Assembly: GCA_002373615.1 (NCBI GenBank)
Contig: DFKU01000054.1
Location: 1 to 13,439 of the forward strand
Origin: Alphaproteobacteria bacterium UBA3637
Lineage (GTDB): Bacteria > Pseudomonadota > Alphaproteobacteria > CAAHEQ01 > UBA3637
Length of the DNA: 13,439 nt
Reading direction: 5' to 3'
Shown: positions 1-6,150 of the stretch, piece by piece
Position numbering within the stretch: the stretch's first letter is position 1
How the letters are laid out: each line of letters starts with the position of its first letter
The notes under the pieces: generated by a model
What the model was told of the DNA's origin: nothing
Database searches by the model: none
Seen by the model: only the letters and a program-made list of their open reading frames with translations
Made by a program: the position numbers and the translations under genes

Positions 1-119
1 GCACATGGACAACCACATTTTATAGGGGTAATTCCTGCACCTCGTGGGCCGTGAACGGCGATGGCCGCGTGTACAACGGCTACGCCCGCAACGCCAACCT
101 CGCCGTTTTGTGTCGGTAA
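1..119 (+). CDS. C-terminal fragment of a DUF1566/C-type-lectin-like protein (5' end outside window)
   Basis: An open frame enters from the left edge (first full codon at 3) and stops at TAA 117-119, giving 38 residues. The tail contains WTTTFYRGNSCTSWAVNG, then VYNGYARNANLAVLCR. The pattern (W-x-S/T-T, a mid-domain C-x-S-W-x-V, a G-x-V-Y-N turn, then a closing hydrophobic-x-C-R) resembles the last strands of DUF1566 or FGE-type C-type-lectin folds, which often end secreted or pilin-like proteins. From codon TCC (33) onward most codons end in C (AAC, GGC, GCC, CGC, TAC, CTC), unlike the A/T-ending codons just before and in neighbouring genes. That codon signature occurs in variable regions of diversity-generating retroelement targets, but it could also be foreign origin. 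Only the tail is visible, so the family call is tentative and the function unknown. Confidence 0.5.
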   Translation, partial: TWTTTFYRGNSCTSWAVNGDGRVYNGYARNANLAVLCR

Positions 120-127
120 GTCCCGCA

Positions 128-204
128 TTTCAATTGGCTTTAACCTTTTATCCTTTCGGGGCGGCATTTAAAAGCCGTCCCCGAGGAATAAAAGCCGATT
201 GAAA
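128..204. repeat. Long imperfect inverted repeat downstream of the left-edge gene
   Basis: Two arms pair over about 77 bp around an ATTTAAAA centre. The outer arms are TTTCAATTGGC and GCCGATTGAAA. The middle arms are CTTTTATCCT-like against AGGAATAAAAG. The inner arms are CGGGGCGGC and GCCGTCCCCG with one bulged base. No T-run follows the stem on either strand, so it is not a standard intrinsic terminator. It begins 9 bp after the stop codon of the left-edge gene. Confidence 0.7.
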
Positions 205-221
205 ATGTCATTTCATCTCTT

Positions 222-306
222 TGTCATCCTTGGACGAGCGTTAGCGAGGGATCCACTTCTCTCTCGTTGTCATCCTTGGGCAAGCGAAGCGCGACCCGAG
301 GATCCA
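222..306. repeat. Two direct copies of a dispersed-repeat-like unit
   Basis: Copy 1 (222-255) and copy 2 (268-306) both start TGTCATCCTTGG, pass through a CGAGCG or AAGCGAAGCG variant core, and end GAGGATCCA or GAGGGATCCA. They are separated by 12 bp. Units of the GTCATCC...GGATCCA kind are typical of palindromic intergenic repeats scattered through some alphaproteobacterial genomes. An incidental open frame crosses this stretch (199-492), but it is repeat sequence read through into the antisense of accA. Confidence 0.65.
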
Positions 307-329
307 TATAACATAAAGCCACGTCAAAA

Positions 330-357
330 TGGATTCCGAAATAAATTCGGAATGACA
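330..357. repeat. Palindromic unit ending in the inverse of the TGTCAT repeat end
   Basis: ATTCCGAA (333-340) and TTCGGAAT (346-353) form a perfect 8-bp stem with a 5-bp loop. The unit begins TGGATTCC and ends GGAATGACA, so its right end is the inverted counterpart of the TGTCATCC start of the units at 222 and 268. The three units together look like one composite repeat element bounded by inverted TGTCAT/ATGACA ends. Confidence 0.6.
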
Positions 358-363
358 GGTAAG

Positions 364-393
364 AAAAACCCCGCACCCAAGCGGGGATTTTTT
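364..393 (-). terminator. Intrinsic terminator of accA, probably bidirectional
   Basis: CCCCGC (369-374) pairs with GCGGGG (381-386) around a 6-base loop. A-runs on the left (364-368) and T-runs on the right (388-393) give a U-tract in either direction. On the minus strand the hairpin starts right after the accA stop codon (392-394). On the plus strand it would stop transcripts coming from the left-edge repeat region. Confidence 0.85.
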
Positions 394-1321
394 ACTTCTT
401 TTTGGGATGCCCCATGTTCAGGAATTTTTCTTGACGCCCCAAAACTAAATCTTCGCTTGTCATGTCCCGAAAATCCGCCAAGCTTTTGCTGATGGCTTGC
501 CCCACGGATTTGATGGTTGCCTCATGAAACCTGTGTGCCCCGCCAACGGGTTCAGGAATAATCTCATCAATAACCCCCAATTTTAATAGGTCTTTGGCGG
601 TCAATTTTAACGCGCGGGTTGCTTGTTTGGCAAACTTAAAATCTTTCCATAAAATTGAGGCACATCCTTCGGGCGAAATAACCGAGTAAATGGCATTTTC
701 CAACATTAAGACTTTGTTCCCGACGGCCAATGCCAAAGCCCCTCCGGACCCCCCTTCGCCAATAATGGTGGCAATCAAAGGAACCCGCAAGTCCAAACAT
801 TCATCTATGGCGGCCGCAATGGCTTGCCCTTGCCCCCGGGCTTCCGCATCAACCCCGGGAAAAGCCCCCGCTGTATCCACAAAGGTCAAAACAGGAAATC
901 CAAATTGTTCAGCCAATTTCATCAATCGAATGGCTTTTCTGTACCCTTCCGGACGCGCCATTCCAAAGTTATGCTTTAAACGCGTAGCGGTGTCTGATCC
1001 TTTTTCGGTACCAATCACCATGACTGTTTGATTTTCAAATTTTCCCAATCCCCCTAAAATCGCGCTGTCCTCGCCAAAAGCTCTGTCCCCACATAAAGGC
1101 GTGAAATCCTTGATGAGCCCCCGAATATAATCGGACGTATGGGGGCGATTTTCGTGGCGCGCAATCAATGTTTTTTGCCAAGGCGTTAAGCGCTTATACG
1201 TATTTTCAATCAGCCGATTTAATTTTGCCTGTAATCGTTTTTTTTCGGCTTCAGATATCTCTGGCTGAGCCAGTTTTTCCTCTACTTCGCGAATGTTTTC
1301 TTCAAAATCCAGATAATACAT
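392..1321 (-). CDS. accA: Acetyl-CoA carboxylase carboxyltransferase subunit alpha
   Basis: AccA pairs with AccD in the cytoplasmic carboxyltransferase. It moves the carboxyl group from biotin-carrier protein to acetyl-CoA, making malonyl-CoA, the committed step of fatty-acid synthesis. The 309-residue product has the usual length. Visible hallmarks are the N-terminal helical region, PHTSDYIRGL (60-69), GDRAFGED (78-85), DTAGAFPGVDAEARGQ (149-164), the oxyanion-hole glycines in IGEGGSGGALAL (187-198) and SPEGCASILWKD (216-227), all typical of the crotonase-like carboxyltransferase fold. The start at 1321 has AAGGATG a few bases upstream on its own strand. The gene stands alone: promoter in the divergent gap 1322-1402 and terminator at its stop. 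accD is not in this window. Confidence 0.98.
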   Translation of the reverse strand: MYYLDFEENIREVEEKLAQPEISEAEKKRLQAKLNRLIENTYKRLTPWQKTLIARHENRPHTSDYIRGLIKDFTPLCGDRAFGEDSAILGGLGKFENQTVMVIGTEKGSDTATRLKHNFGMARPEGYRKAIRLMKLAEQFGFPVLTFVDTAGAFPGVDAEARGQGQAIAAAIDECLDLRVPLIATIIGEGGSGGALALAVGNKVLMLENAIYSVISPEGCASILWKDFKFAKQATRALKLTAKDLLKLGVIDEIIPEPVGGAHRFHEATIKSVGQAISKSLADFRDMTSEDLVLGRQEKFLNMGHPKKK

Positions 1322-1338
1322 ATCTCATCCTTTTTTGC

Positions 1339-1367
1339 TTGCTTTTCTTTATTATAACGGTTAAAAT
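1339..1367 (+). promoter_or_regulatory. Candidate promoter of the small envelope-gene cluster
   Basis: TTGCTT (1339-1344) and TAAAAT (1362-1367) are 17 bp apart, and the -10 ends 35 bp before the ATG at 1403. The same two hexamers at the same spacing occur before mrcA (10585-10613). Confidence 0.5.
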
Positions 1368-1379
1368 AAAGAAAGTCCA
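1351..1379 (-). promoter_or_regulatory. Sigma70-type promoter of accA
   Basis: Read on the minus strand, TGGACT (1379-1374) and a perfect TATAAT (1356-1351) are separated by 17 bp. The -10 box lies 30 bp upstream of the accA start. It overlaps the candidate plus-strand promoter at 1339-1367. Confidence 0.7.
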
Positions 1380-1402
1380 GTATTATTTAAAGGAGTTTTG
1401 AA

Positions 1403-1672
1403 ATGAGTGTTCTTGTTTTGTTTGTTGTGTTATTTTTATTAATGCTTGGGGCGTGGGTATTTGCGGCCATCAGCCTGTGGTATGGTCGGGAATTATTAAA
1501 ACGCCAAAGGATTTTAACACAGGCTTTGCTGCCATACCTCAAAAAAATGGAACAGGATAAAGCCACGATGAAAGCATTACAAATTGATAAAGATGAGCCC
1601 TTGTCAAAATATCAAAATGTCACTTTACCAGATGAAATTCACATTGATTTTACCCGTGAAAATAATGCTTGA
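1403..1672 (+). CDS. Small single-pass membrane protein, unknown function
   Basis: The product has 89 residues. Residues 3-27 form one strongly hydrophobic segment (LVLFVVLFLLMLGAWVFAAI), followed by a basic stretch (GRELLKRQR) that suggests a cytoplasmic C-terminus. Residues 33-60 are helix-forming and charged, possibly a short coiled coil. The remaining tail is polar and acidic. The ATG at 1403 is preceded by AAAGGAG at good spacing. I do not recognise the family. It is the first gene of a group with two secreted proteins (1718-2380 and 2377-2718), 45 bp upstream of the second, so a shared transcript and an envelope role are plausible but unproven. Confidence 0.75.
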   Translation: MSVLVLFVVLFLLMLGAWVFAAISLWYGRELLKRQRILTQALLPYLKKMEQDKATMKALQIDKDEPLSKYQNVTLPDEIHIDFTRENNA

Positions 1673-1717
1673 TTTACTTATCAAAAAACGCTAAAAGGAA
1701 ATAAGAAGGGGGACCTG

Positions 1718-2380
1718 ATGAAAAAGTATTTAGCAATTATTCTTTGTACAGCCTTTGCGGCTTCTGCCCAAGCTCAAGATATGTTTTGGAGCTTTGATGA
1801 TAACCAAAATCCTCTGCCTATTCCTGCGGAATGCGACGCCAAATTTGATGAAATTCGGGGGGGGGTCTTTATGCCTACTATGGACGAAATGTATGAATAT
1901 GGCATGGCTTTTGTTAAAAATTCGGCCTTGTCTGTTCAACAACAAGGGGCGTATTGTCTGTTGGGTGCTGCTTTACAAGGGCATCCTGATGCCCAGTTGG
2001 AGGTGGCACGCCTTTATGAAGAAGGACAAGTGCTTCCTCAAGATGATTTAAGCGCCTATAAATGGGCCTTTATTGCAGCCTTGAATGGTAACAAAGCGGC
2101 TGAAAAAGTTACATTGATGTTGGAACAATTACTCACGACGGCAGATTTGGAAAGAACCTCGGGGGCTATTCAAGAAACACGTATGCAGATTCAACAAAAT
2201 TTACAACAAAAATTAGAAGAAGAACGCCGTAAAACTGAGGAAGATCGTGCAAAATTAGCGGCAATGAATACAGAGGATGGTCAAAATACCCTGTCAAATG
2301 GTGGTCCTACGCCAGAATCTTTACAAGAAACAAATAGTAATTTGAAAAGTATTTTTGATGAAAGTGATCGAATGAAATGA
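1718..2380 (+). CDS. Secreted Sel1-like repeat protein
   Basis: The 220-residue product starts with a clear signal peptide: MKK, hydrophobic LAIILCTAFAA, then SAQAQ, with likely cleavage after about residue 18-20. The mature N-terminus is polar. Residues 77-125 carry helical-pair repeats in the Sel1/SLR style: GAYCLLGAALQGHPDAQ, LYEEGQVLPQDDLSAYKWAFIAA. Such repeats bind partner proteins. Residues 150-185 are a charged, glutamine-rich predicted coiled coil (QQNLQQKLEEERRKTEEDR), and the tail is low complexity. It is expected in the periplasm as a scaffold; no enzyme motif is seen. The start has a purine-rich AGAAGGGGG upstream. A run of nine G (1857-1865) lies inside the gene. Its last codons overlap the next gene by four bases (ATGA). 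Confidence 0.8.
   Translation: MKKYLAIILCTAFAASAQAQDMFWSFDDNQNPLPIPAECDAKFDEIRGGVFMPTMDEMYEYGMAFVKNSALSVQQQGAYCLLGAALQGHPDAQLEVARLYEEGQVLPQDDLSAYKWAFIAALNGNKAAEKVTLMLEQLLTTADLERTSGAIQETRMQIQQNLQQKLEEERRKTEEDRAKLAAMNTEDGQNTLSNGGPTPESLQETNSNLKSIFDESDRMK
1857..1865 (+). repeat. Nine-G homopolymer inside the Sel1-like gene
   Basis: Nine consecutive G residues encode part of R-G-G-V around residues 47-50. The frame stays open on both sides as given. Gain or loss of one G would shift the frame early in the mature protein. Confidence 0.9.
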
Positions 2381-2718
2381 GGTTTCTTCTTACCCTGTTT
2401 TTGTTTTTGTCTTTTTCTGTTTTGGCACAAACTTTTTTGCCTGGAACTGAGGATATTCCGTTAATGGACGGACTTCAAAATGTTGAAGAAACGGCCTCTT
2501 TTGACAATCCGTCAGAGCGTATGGTTCTTATTTCAGCGGAAACAAAGACTTCCCCTAAAAAGGTGCTTCGATTTTACAGGGAAACACTAAAAAATTTGGG
2601 TTGGACGATGAAAAAGACGGGGCAATTTGAACGTGGGGCAGATACTTTTTTTATTGAAGTGGCACCAATTCAAAATAGGACACAAATTCAATTTCGCTTA
2701 AGTCAAAGGAACTCTTAA
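2377..2718 (+). CDS. Small secreted protein, conserved hypothetical
   Basis: The product has 113 residues. A signal peptide is evident: MRF, hydrophobic LLTLFLFLSFSVLAQ, with cleavage likely near residue 17-18. The mature part begins FLPGTEDIPLMDGL and later has VLRFYRETLKNLGWTMKK, then ends with alternating beta-like segments. The pattern of a small alpha/beta domain with a helix ending in LGW recalls small conserved proteins I associate with the rpsT neighbourhood in other alphaproteobacteria. That is memory of a context, not a named family, and no function is known to me. It starts within the stop codon of the Sel1-like gene (ATGA overlap), indicating translational coupling and a likely shared periplasmic task. 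Confidence 0.78.
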   Translation: MRFLLTLFLFLSFSVLAQTFLPGTEDIPLMDGLQNVEETASFDNPSERMVLISAETKTSPKKVLRFYRETLKNLGWTMKKTGQFERGADTFFIEVAPIQNRTQIQFRLSQRNS

Positions 2719-2726
2719 AAAAAACC

Positions 2727-2755
2727 TTGACTTTCTAAATAAATTTTGCTACAAT
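2727..2755 (+). promoter_or_regulatory. Sigma70 promoter of rpsT
   Basis: TTGACT (2727-2732) and TACAAT (2750-2755) are separated by exactly 17 bp. Transcription would start near 2762, leaving a leader of about 36 bases before the rpsT ATG. Confidence 0.85.
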
Positions 2756-2797
2756 AAGAAACGTATAAAAGATCTTTAATCTAAATAAGAGGTAAAA

Positions 2798-3067
2798 ATG
2801 GCAAACTTAAAGTCTTCTAAAACACGTGTGAAACGCAATAAAAAGCGTGAAGTTATCAATTCAAATCGCTTAAATGCAGTCCGTACCGATGTCAAAAAAG
2901 TGCGTGCTGCTATTGCTAAAAAGGATAAAGCTGAAGCTGAAAAGGCGTTCAAGAAAGCTGAATCCTCATTGGCTCGTGCAAAAAGCAAACGGACAATAAA
3001 GGCAAATACTGCTGCCCGTTTGGTTTCAAAATTGGCAAAAGCTTTAAAGGCGATTGCTGGTAAATAA
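2798..3067 (+). CDS. rpsT: 30S ribosomal protein S20
   Basis: S20 is a primary 16S rRNA-binding protein of the small subunit, made of a three-helix bundle. The 89-residue product is the usual length and extremely lysine/arginine/alanine rich. It starts MANLKSSKTRVKRNKKR and keeps the family features: an early basic helix with NSNRLNAVRT (21-30), a middle helix KKDKAEAEKAFKKAE (41-55), then SKRTIKANTAARLVSKLA (63-80), matching the conserved K-x-x-x-x-x-N-T-A-x-R-x-x-S-x-L signature. AGAGGT precedes the ATG at 2798. It is monocistronic, with promoter at 2727-2755 and terminator at 3082-3115. Confidence 0.97.
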   Translation: MANLKSSKTRVKRNKKREVINSNRLNAVRTDVKKVRAAIAKKDKAEAEKAFKKAESSLARAKSKRTIKANTAARLVSKLAKALKAIAGK

Positions 3068-3081
3068 GTAAAAAAAACATT

Positions 3082-3115
3082 AAAACACCACCTGTTTTAA
3101 GGGGGTGTTTTTTTT
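3082..3115 (+). terminator. Intrinsic terminator of rpsT
   Basis: AAAACACCACC (3082-3092) pairs with GGGGGTGTTTT (3101-3111) with one mismatch around an 8-base loop. The T-run continues to 3115. Confidence 0.9.
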
Positions 3116-3138
3116 ACTTTAAAGTGGGGATTTTTAAC

Positions 3139-3167
3139 TTGCACTTTTTTATGGGGCGTGGTACACT
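3139..3167 (+). promoter_or_regulatory. Sigma70 promoter of the mlaE-mlaF-radA-cvpA-deaminase-rlmH unit
   Basis: TTGCAC (3139-3144) and TACACT (3162-3167) are 17 bp apart. Transcription near 3174 would leave a short leader carrying AGGAG (3181-3185) before the ATG at 3191. Because the -10 box lies inside the codons that an upstream GTG (3158) would use, the ATG at 3191 is the likelier mlaE start. Confidence 0.8.
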
Positions 3168-3190
3168 TACCCAAAACAAAAGGAGTACCG

Positions 3191-3976
3191 ATGGAACCAT
3201 TATTAAATTTTTTAAGCAGCCTTGGGCGTATGACGTTAAATTTTTTGCGTGCTACAGGGGACGGGGCGGAATTTACAGCCAAAGTTGTTGTGGCCTGTAT
3301 TCGACGCCCTTTTTATCATAAAGAATTTGTCCGCCAAATGATTGAAATCGGCTTTTATTCTTTGCCGGTGGTGGCGCTGACCACTTTCTTTTCTGGGATG
3401 GTGATTGCCCTTCAAACTTATACAGGCTTTTCACAGTTGTCAGCCGAAGGCGCAGTGGCCTTGGTGGTGTTGGTGGCGGTGACGCGTGAACTGGCACCGG
3501 TGATGGCCGCCCTTATGGTGGCCGGGCGTATCGGGGCAGCAATGGCGGCCGAAATCGGAACCATGCGGGTGACAGAACAAATTGATGCGCTTTCTACACT
3601 GAACACAAACCCCTATCAATACTTGATTGCGCCACGTGTTTTGGCCGGTATTGTCATGATGCCTGTTCTTGTTTTGATTGGCGATATTTTGGGAGTATGC
3701 GGCGGCTATTTGGTGGGGGTCTATAAATTAGATTTTAACGCAACAACTTATCTTATCAACACATGGAATTACTTAAAGCCAATGGATATTATTTCAGGCC
3801 TCACAAAAGCCGCTGTCTTTGGCTTTATCATTGCACTTCTTGGCTGTTATAATGGTTTTCATTCCAAGGGTGGGGCGCAGGGCGTGGGTCAGGCGACGAC
3901 CAATGCTGTTGTGTCGGCCAGTATTTTGGTGCTGATTTTCAACTACCTGCTCACCGAAGCGTTCTTTAATGTGTAA
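3191..3976 (+). CDS. mlaE: MlaE-type phospholipid/lipid ABC transporter permease
   Basis: MlaE is the inner-membrane permease of the MCE-type transporter that moves phospholipids between inner and outer membranes. The 261-residue product has an amphipathic N-terminal helix followed by about five hydrophobic segments: near 53-72, 87-112, 150-178, 205-221 and 240-258. Conserved features include FFSGMVIALQTY (66-77), VTRELAPVMAALMVAGRIGAA (97-117) and EIGTMRVTEQIDAL (121-134), which is the coupling region that meets the ATPase. The start was set at ATG 3191 because AGGAG sits just upstream; the open frame extends to a GTG at 3158, which overlaps the promoter. mlaF follows nine bases after the stop. 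No MCE-domain (mlaD) gene is visible nearby. Confidence 0.93.
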   Translation: MEPLLNFLSSLGRMTLNFLRATGDGAEFTAKVVVACIRRPFYHKEFVRQMIEIGFYSLPVVALTTFFSGMVIALQTYTGFSQLSAEGAVALVVLVAVTRELAPVMAALMVAGRIGAAMAAEIGTMRVTEQIDALSTLNTNPYQYLIAPRVLAGIVMMPVLVLIGDILGVCGGYLVGVYKLDFNATTYLINTWNYLKPMDIISGLTKAAVFGFIIALLGCYNGFHSKGGAQGVGQATTNAVVSASILVLIFNYLLTEAFFNV

Positions 3977-3985
3977 GGAGTTTTC

Positions 3986-4720
3986 ATGACTGATATTCAA
4001 ATTGAAATGAAAAAAGTTTCTAAGGCCTTTGGGAAAAAGGTGGTCTTAAAGGATTTAGATTTAACCATCAATCGCGGCGAATCGGTTGTGATCATTGGGG
4101 GATCAGGAACAGGTAAATCTGTCACCCTTAAATGTATTTTGGGTCTTCTTCACCCCGACAAAGGGGAAATCAAATTCAATGGAAAAAATATCGGGATGCT
4201 TTTCCAAGGGGCGGCCCTCTTTGACAGCTTGACCGTCTGGGAAAACGTGTCCTTTGCGGTGTTGCAACAAAAGGGGATGACCCGTGAACGCGCCAAAAAA
4301 ATCGCCATTGAAAAGTTGGCCGAAGTGGGCTTAAAGCCCGAGGTTGCCGATGTCTATCCCGCAGACCTTTCGGGTGGCATGAAAAAGCGCGTGGGCTTGG
4401 CGCGCGCTATTGCCATTCAACCCGATACTCTGTTTTTTGATGAACCCACAACAGGTTTGGATCCCATTATGTCTGATGTGATTAACGATTTAATTGTGCG
4501 CTGTGTGAAAAAGCTTGGGGCAACAGCACTTACCATTACGCATGATATGACCAGTGCCCGCAAGATTGCCGATAAAATCGCCATGCTTTATGAAGGTAAA
4601 ATTATCTGGATGGGCACAGTTAAGGAATTGGATAAAACGGATAACCCTTATGTGCGTCAGTTCGTGGCCGGCTCATCCCAAGGCCCTATCCGCATGTCCG
4701 TGAAAGCAGATGAGGCATGA
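3986..4720 (+). CDS. mlaF: MlaF-type lipid transporter ATP-binding protein
   Basis: This is the cytoplasmic ATPase partner of MlaE. In its 244 residues one sees Walker A GGSGTGKS (38-45), the Q-loop in MLFQGAALFDS (71-81), signature LSGGM (128-132), Walker B LFFDEP (149-154), the D-loop in GLDP (157-160) and the switch histidine in THD (H186). The Q-loop context, PAELSGG-like signature and THDMTSARKIADKIAMLYEGKI are typical of the MlaF/Ttg2A branch. The stretch between EIKFNGKNI (61-69) and the Q-loop is unusually short, about 15-17 residues less than I recall in other MlaF proteins. GGAG precedes the start. Its TGA overlaps the radA ATG (ATGA), implying coupling. Confidence 0.93.
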   Translation: MTDIQIEMKKVSKAFGKKVVLKDLDLTINRGESVVIIGGSGTGKSVTLKCILGLLHPDKGEIKFNGKNIGMLFQGAALFDSLTVWENVSFAVLQQKGMTRERAKKIAIEKLAEVGLKPEVADVYPADLSGGMKKRVGLARAIAIQPDTLFFDEPTTGLDPIMSDVINDLIVRCVKKLGATALTITHDMTSARKIADKIAMLYEGKIIWMGTVKELDKTDNPYVRQFVAGSSQGPIRMSVKADEA

Positions 4721-6093
4721 AAAAAACAACGCACTTTGTTTGTCAAAATTGTGGGGCGACTTATGCACGCTGGGCAGGTCAATGCACGGCGTGTGGCGAA
4801 TGGAATACCATTCAAGAGGAAGCCATCGCAACCCCTGATTCCCCCACCGCCACCCAAGGCACAGGCGGTCATACGATAGAATTTTCCGATTTGCGCGGTT
4901 CCCCTGAAACACTTTTTCGCCTGAAATCTGGGATTACAGAATTGGACCGCGTGGCAGGCGGTGGCCTTGTCCCCGGCTCTGTGATTTTGGTGGGCGGTGA
5001 CCCAGGAATCGGCAAATCCACCCTTTTATTACAAGCGGTTTCTGCTTTGGCAAAAAAAGTCAACAAAGCAGGCTCCCCCGTGAAAGCCGCCTATATTTCG
5101 GGCGAAGAATCGGTGGATCAGGTGCGCCTGCGTGCCATGCGTTTGAATCTGGCCGATGCCCCCGTGGATTTGGCCTCCGAAACCCGTATGCGCGATATTG
5201 TGGCGACTTTGGATACCGAAAACGCCCCTGATATTGTTGTGATTGACTCCATCCAAACCATGTATTCGGATATGATTGATTCCGCCCCGGGCACAGTGGG
5301 GCAAGTGCGTGCTTGCGGTCATGAGCTCATCAGACTTGCTAAAAAACGTGGCTTTGTTTTGTTTTTGGTGGGCCATGTCACAAAAGAGGGCACATTGGCG
5401 GGGCCTCGCGTTCTTGAACACATGGTGGATACAGTCCTTTATTTTGAAGGAGATAGGGGGCACCACTTCCGCATTTTGCGTAGTGTTAAAAATCGTTTTG
5501 GTGCGACTGATGAAATTGGTGTCTTTGAAATGACAGAGCAGGGGCTTTCTGAAGTTCCCAATCCCTCGGCGCTTTTTTTGGCCGATCGTCAAGGCAATGT
5601 CTCGGGCAGTTGTGTGTTTGCCGGGATTGAAGGCTCTCGCCCTATGTTGGTGGAAATCCAAGCACTGGTGGCGCCCATGGCGGGTAATTCCCCCCGTCGC
5701 GCGGTTGTGGGCTGGGACACGAATCGCCTTTCTATGCTTCTCGCCGTTTTGGAAACGCGTTGTGGTGTTTCTCTTGCCAATAAGGATATTTTCTTGAATG
5801 TGGCAGGCGGCATGCGCCTCAGCGAACCTGCGGTGGATTTGGCTGCTGTGATGGCAGTTTTATCGGGCGTTTATAATCATCCCTTGCCAGCGGATATGGT
5901 CTTTTTTGGGGAAATTGGGCTTTCAGGGGAAGTCAGAAATGTGCCCCAATCTGATTTACGCTTAAAAGAGGCAGAGAAGCTGGGGTTTAAAAAAGCTCTC
6001 GTTCCTCCCAATAAAAACAAAAAATCCACCTTTAAGGCCACAGAAATCGGCAATTTAAAGACACTTCTTGAATTTTTTAATAAAGGAAAATAA
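4717..6093 (+). CDS. radA: DNA repair protein RadA
   Basis: RadA is a RecA-like ATPase that helps process branched recombination intermediates in DNA repair. The 458-residue length is normal. An N-terminal zinc finger has C9, C12, C23 and C26. The RecA-like core has Walker A GGDPGIGKS (93-101), Walker B IVVIDSIQ (173-180), a VGHVTKEG loop (218-225) and the diagnostic KNRFG motif (258-262). The C-terminal Lon-protease-like domain includes NVAGGMRLSEPAVDLA (361-376) and FFGEIGLSGEVRNVPQ (396-411), without a Lon catalytic serine-lysine function being expected. The start overlaps the mlaF stop. cvpA follows 57 bp downstream, an order I associate with many alphaproteobacteria. Confidence 0.97.
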   Translation: MKKTTHFVCQNCGATYARWAGQCTACGEWNTIQEEAIATPDSPTATQGTGGHTIEFSDLRGSPETLFRLKSGITELDRVAGGGLVPGSVILVGGDPGIGKSTLLLQAVSALAKKVNKAGSPVKAAYISGEESVDQVRLRAMRLNLADAPVDLASETRMRDIVATLDTENAPDIVVIDSIQTMYSDMIDSAPGTVGQVRACGHELIRLAKKRGFVLFLVGHVTKEGTLAGPRVLEHMVDTVLYFEGDRGHHFRILRSVKNRFGATDEIGVFEMTEQGLSEVPNPSALFLADRQGNVSGSCVFAGIEGSRPMLVEIQALVAPMAGNSPRRAVVGWDTNRLSMLLAVLETRCGVSLANKDIFLNVAGGMRLSEPAVDLAAVMAVLSGVYNHPLPADMVFFGEIGLSGEVRNVPQSDLRLKEAEKLGFKKALVPPNKNKKSTFKATEIGNLKTLLEFFNKGK

Positions 6094-6150
6094 AATAGTG
6101 GAAATCTTAAAAAAAATCTGCTATTGTACTCTTATCAAAGGAGACGAAGA

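Noticed and set aside
128..204. Intrinsic terminator call for the long inverted repeat
   Set aside because: Neither strand has a T-run after the stem; the hairpin at 364-393 is the better terminator.
199..492. 97-residue open frame on the plus strand
   Set aside because: It runs through the dispersed repeats and the terminator into the antisense of accA. It has no ribosome site and no protein-like pattern.
3158..3190. GTG start extending MlaE by 11 residues
   Set aside because: The promoter -10 box (3162-3167) lies inside these codons, and a good AGGAG sits just before ATG 3191.
5029..5661. 210-residue open frame antisense to radA
   Set aside because: It is the shadow of a strongly conserved gene, with a histidine- and arginine-rich translation that has no domain pattern.
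6124..6150. TTG start extending CvpA by nine residues (MYSYQRRRR)
   Set aside because: AAAGGAG lies directly before ATG 6151, and the family start NFGIVDLVV follows that ATG; the extension overlaps the ribosome site.
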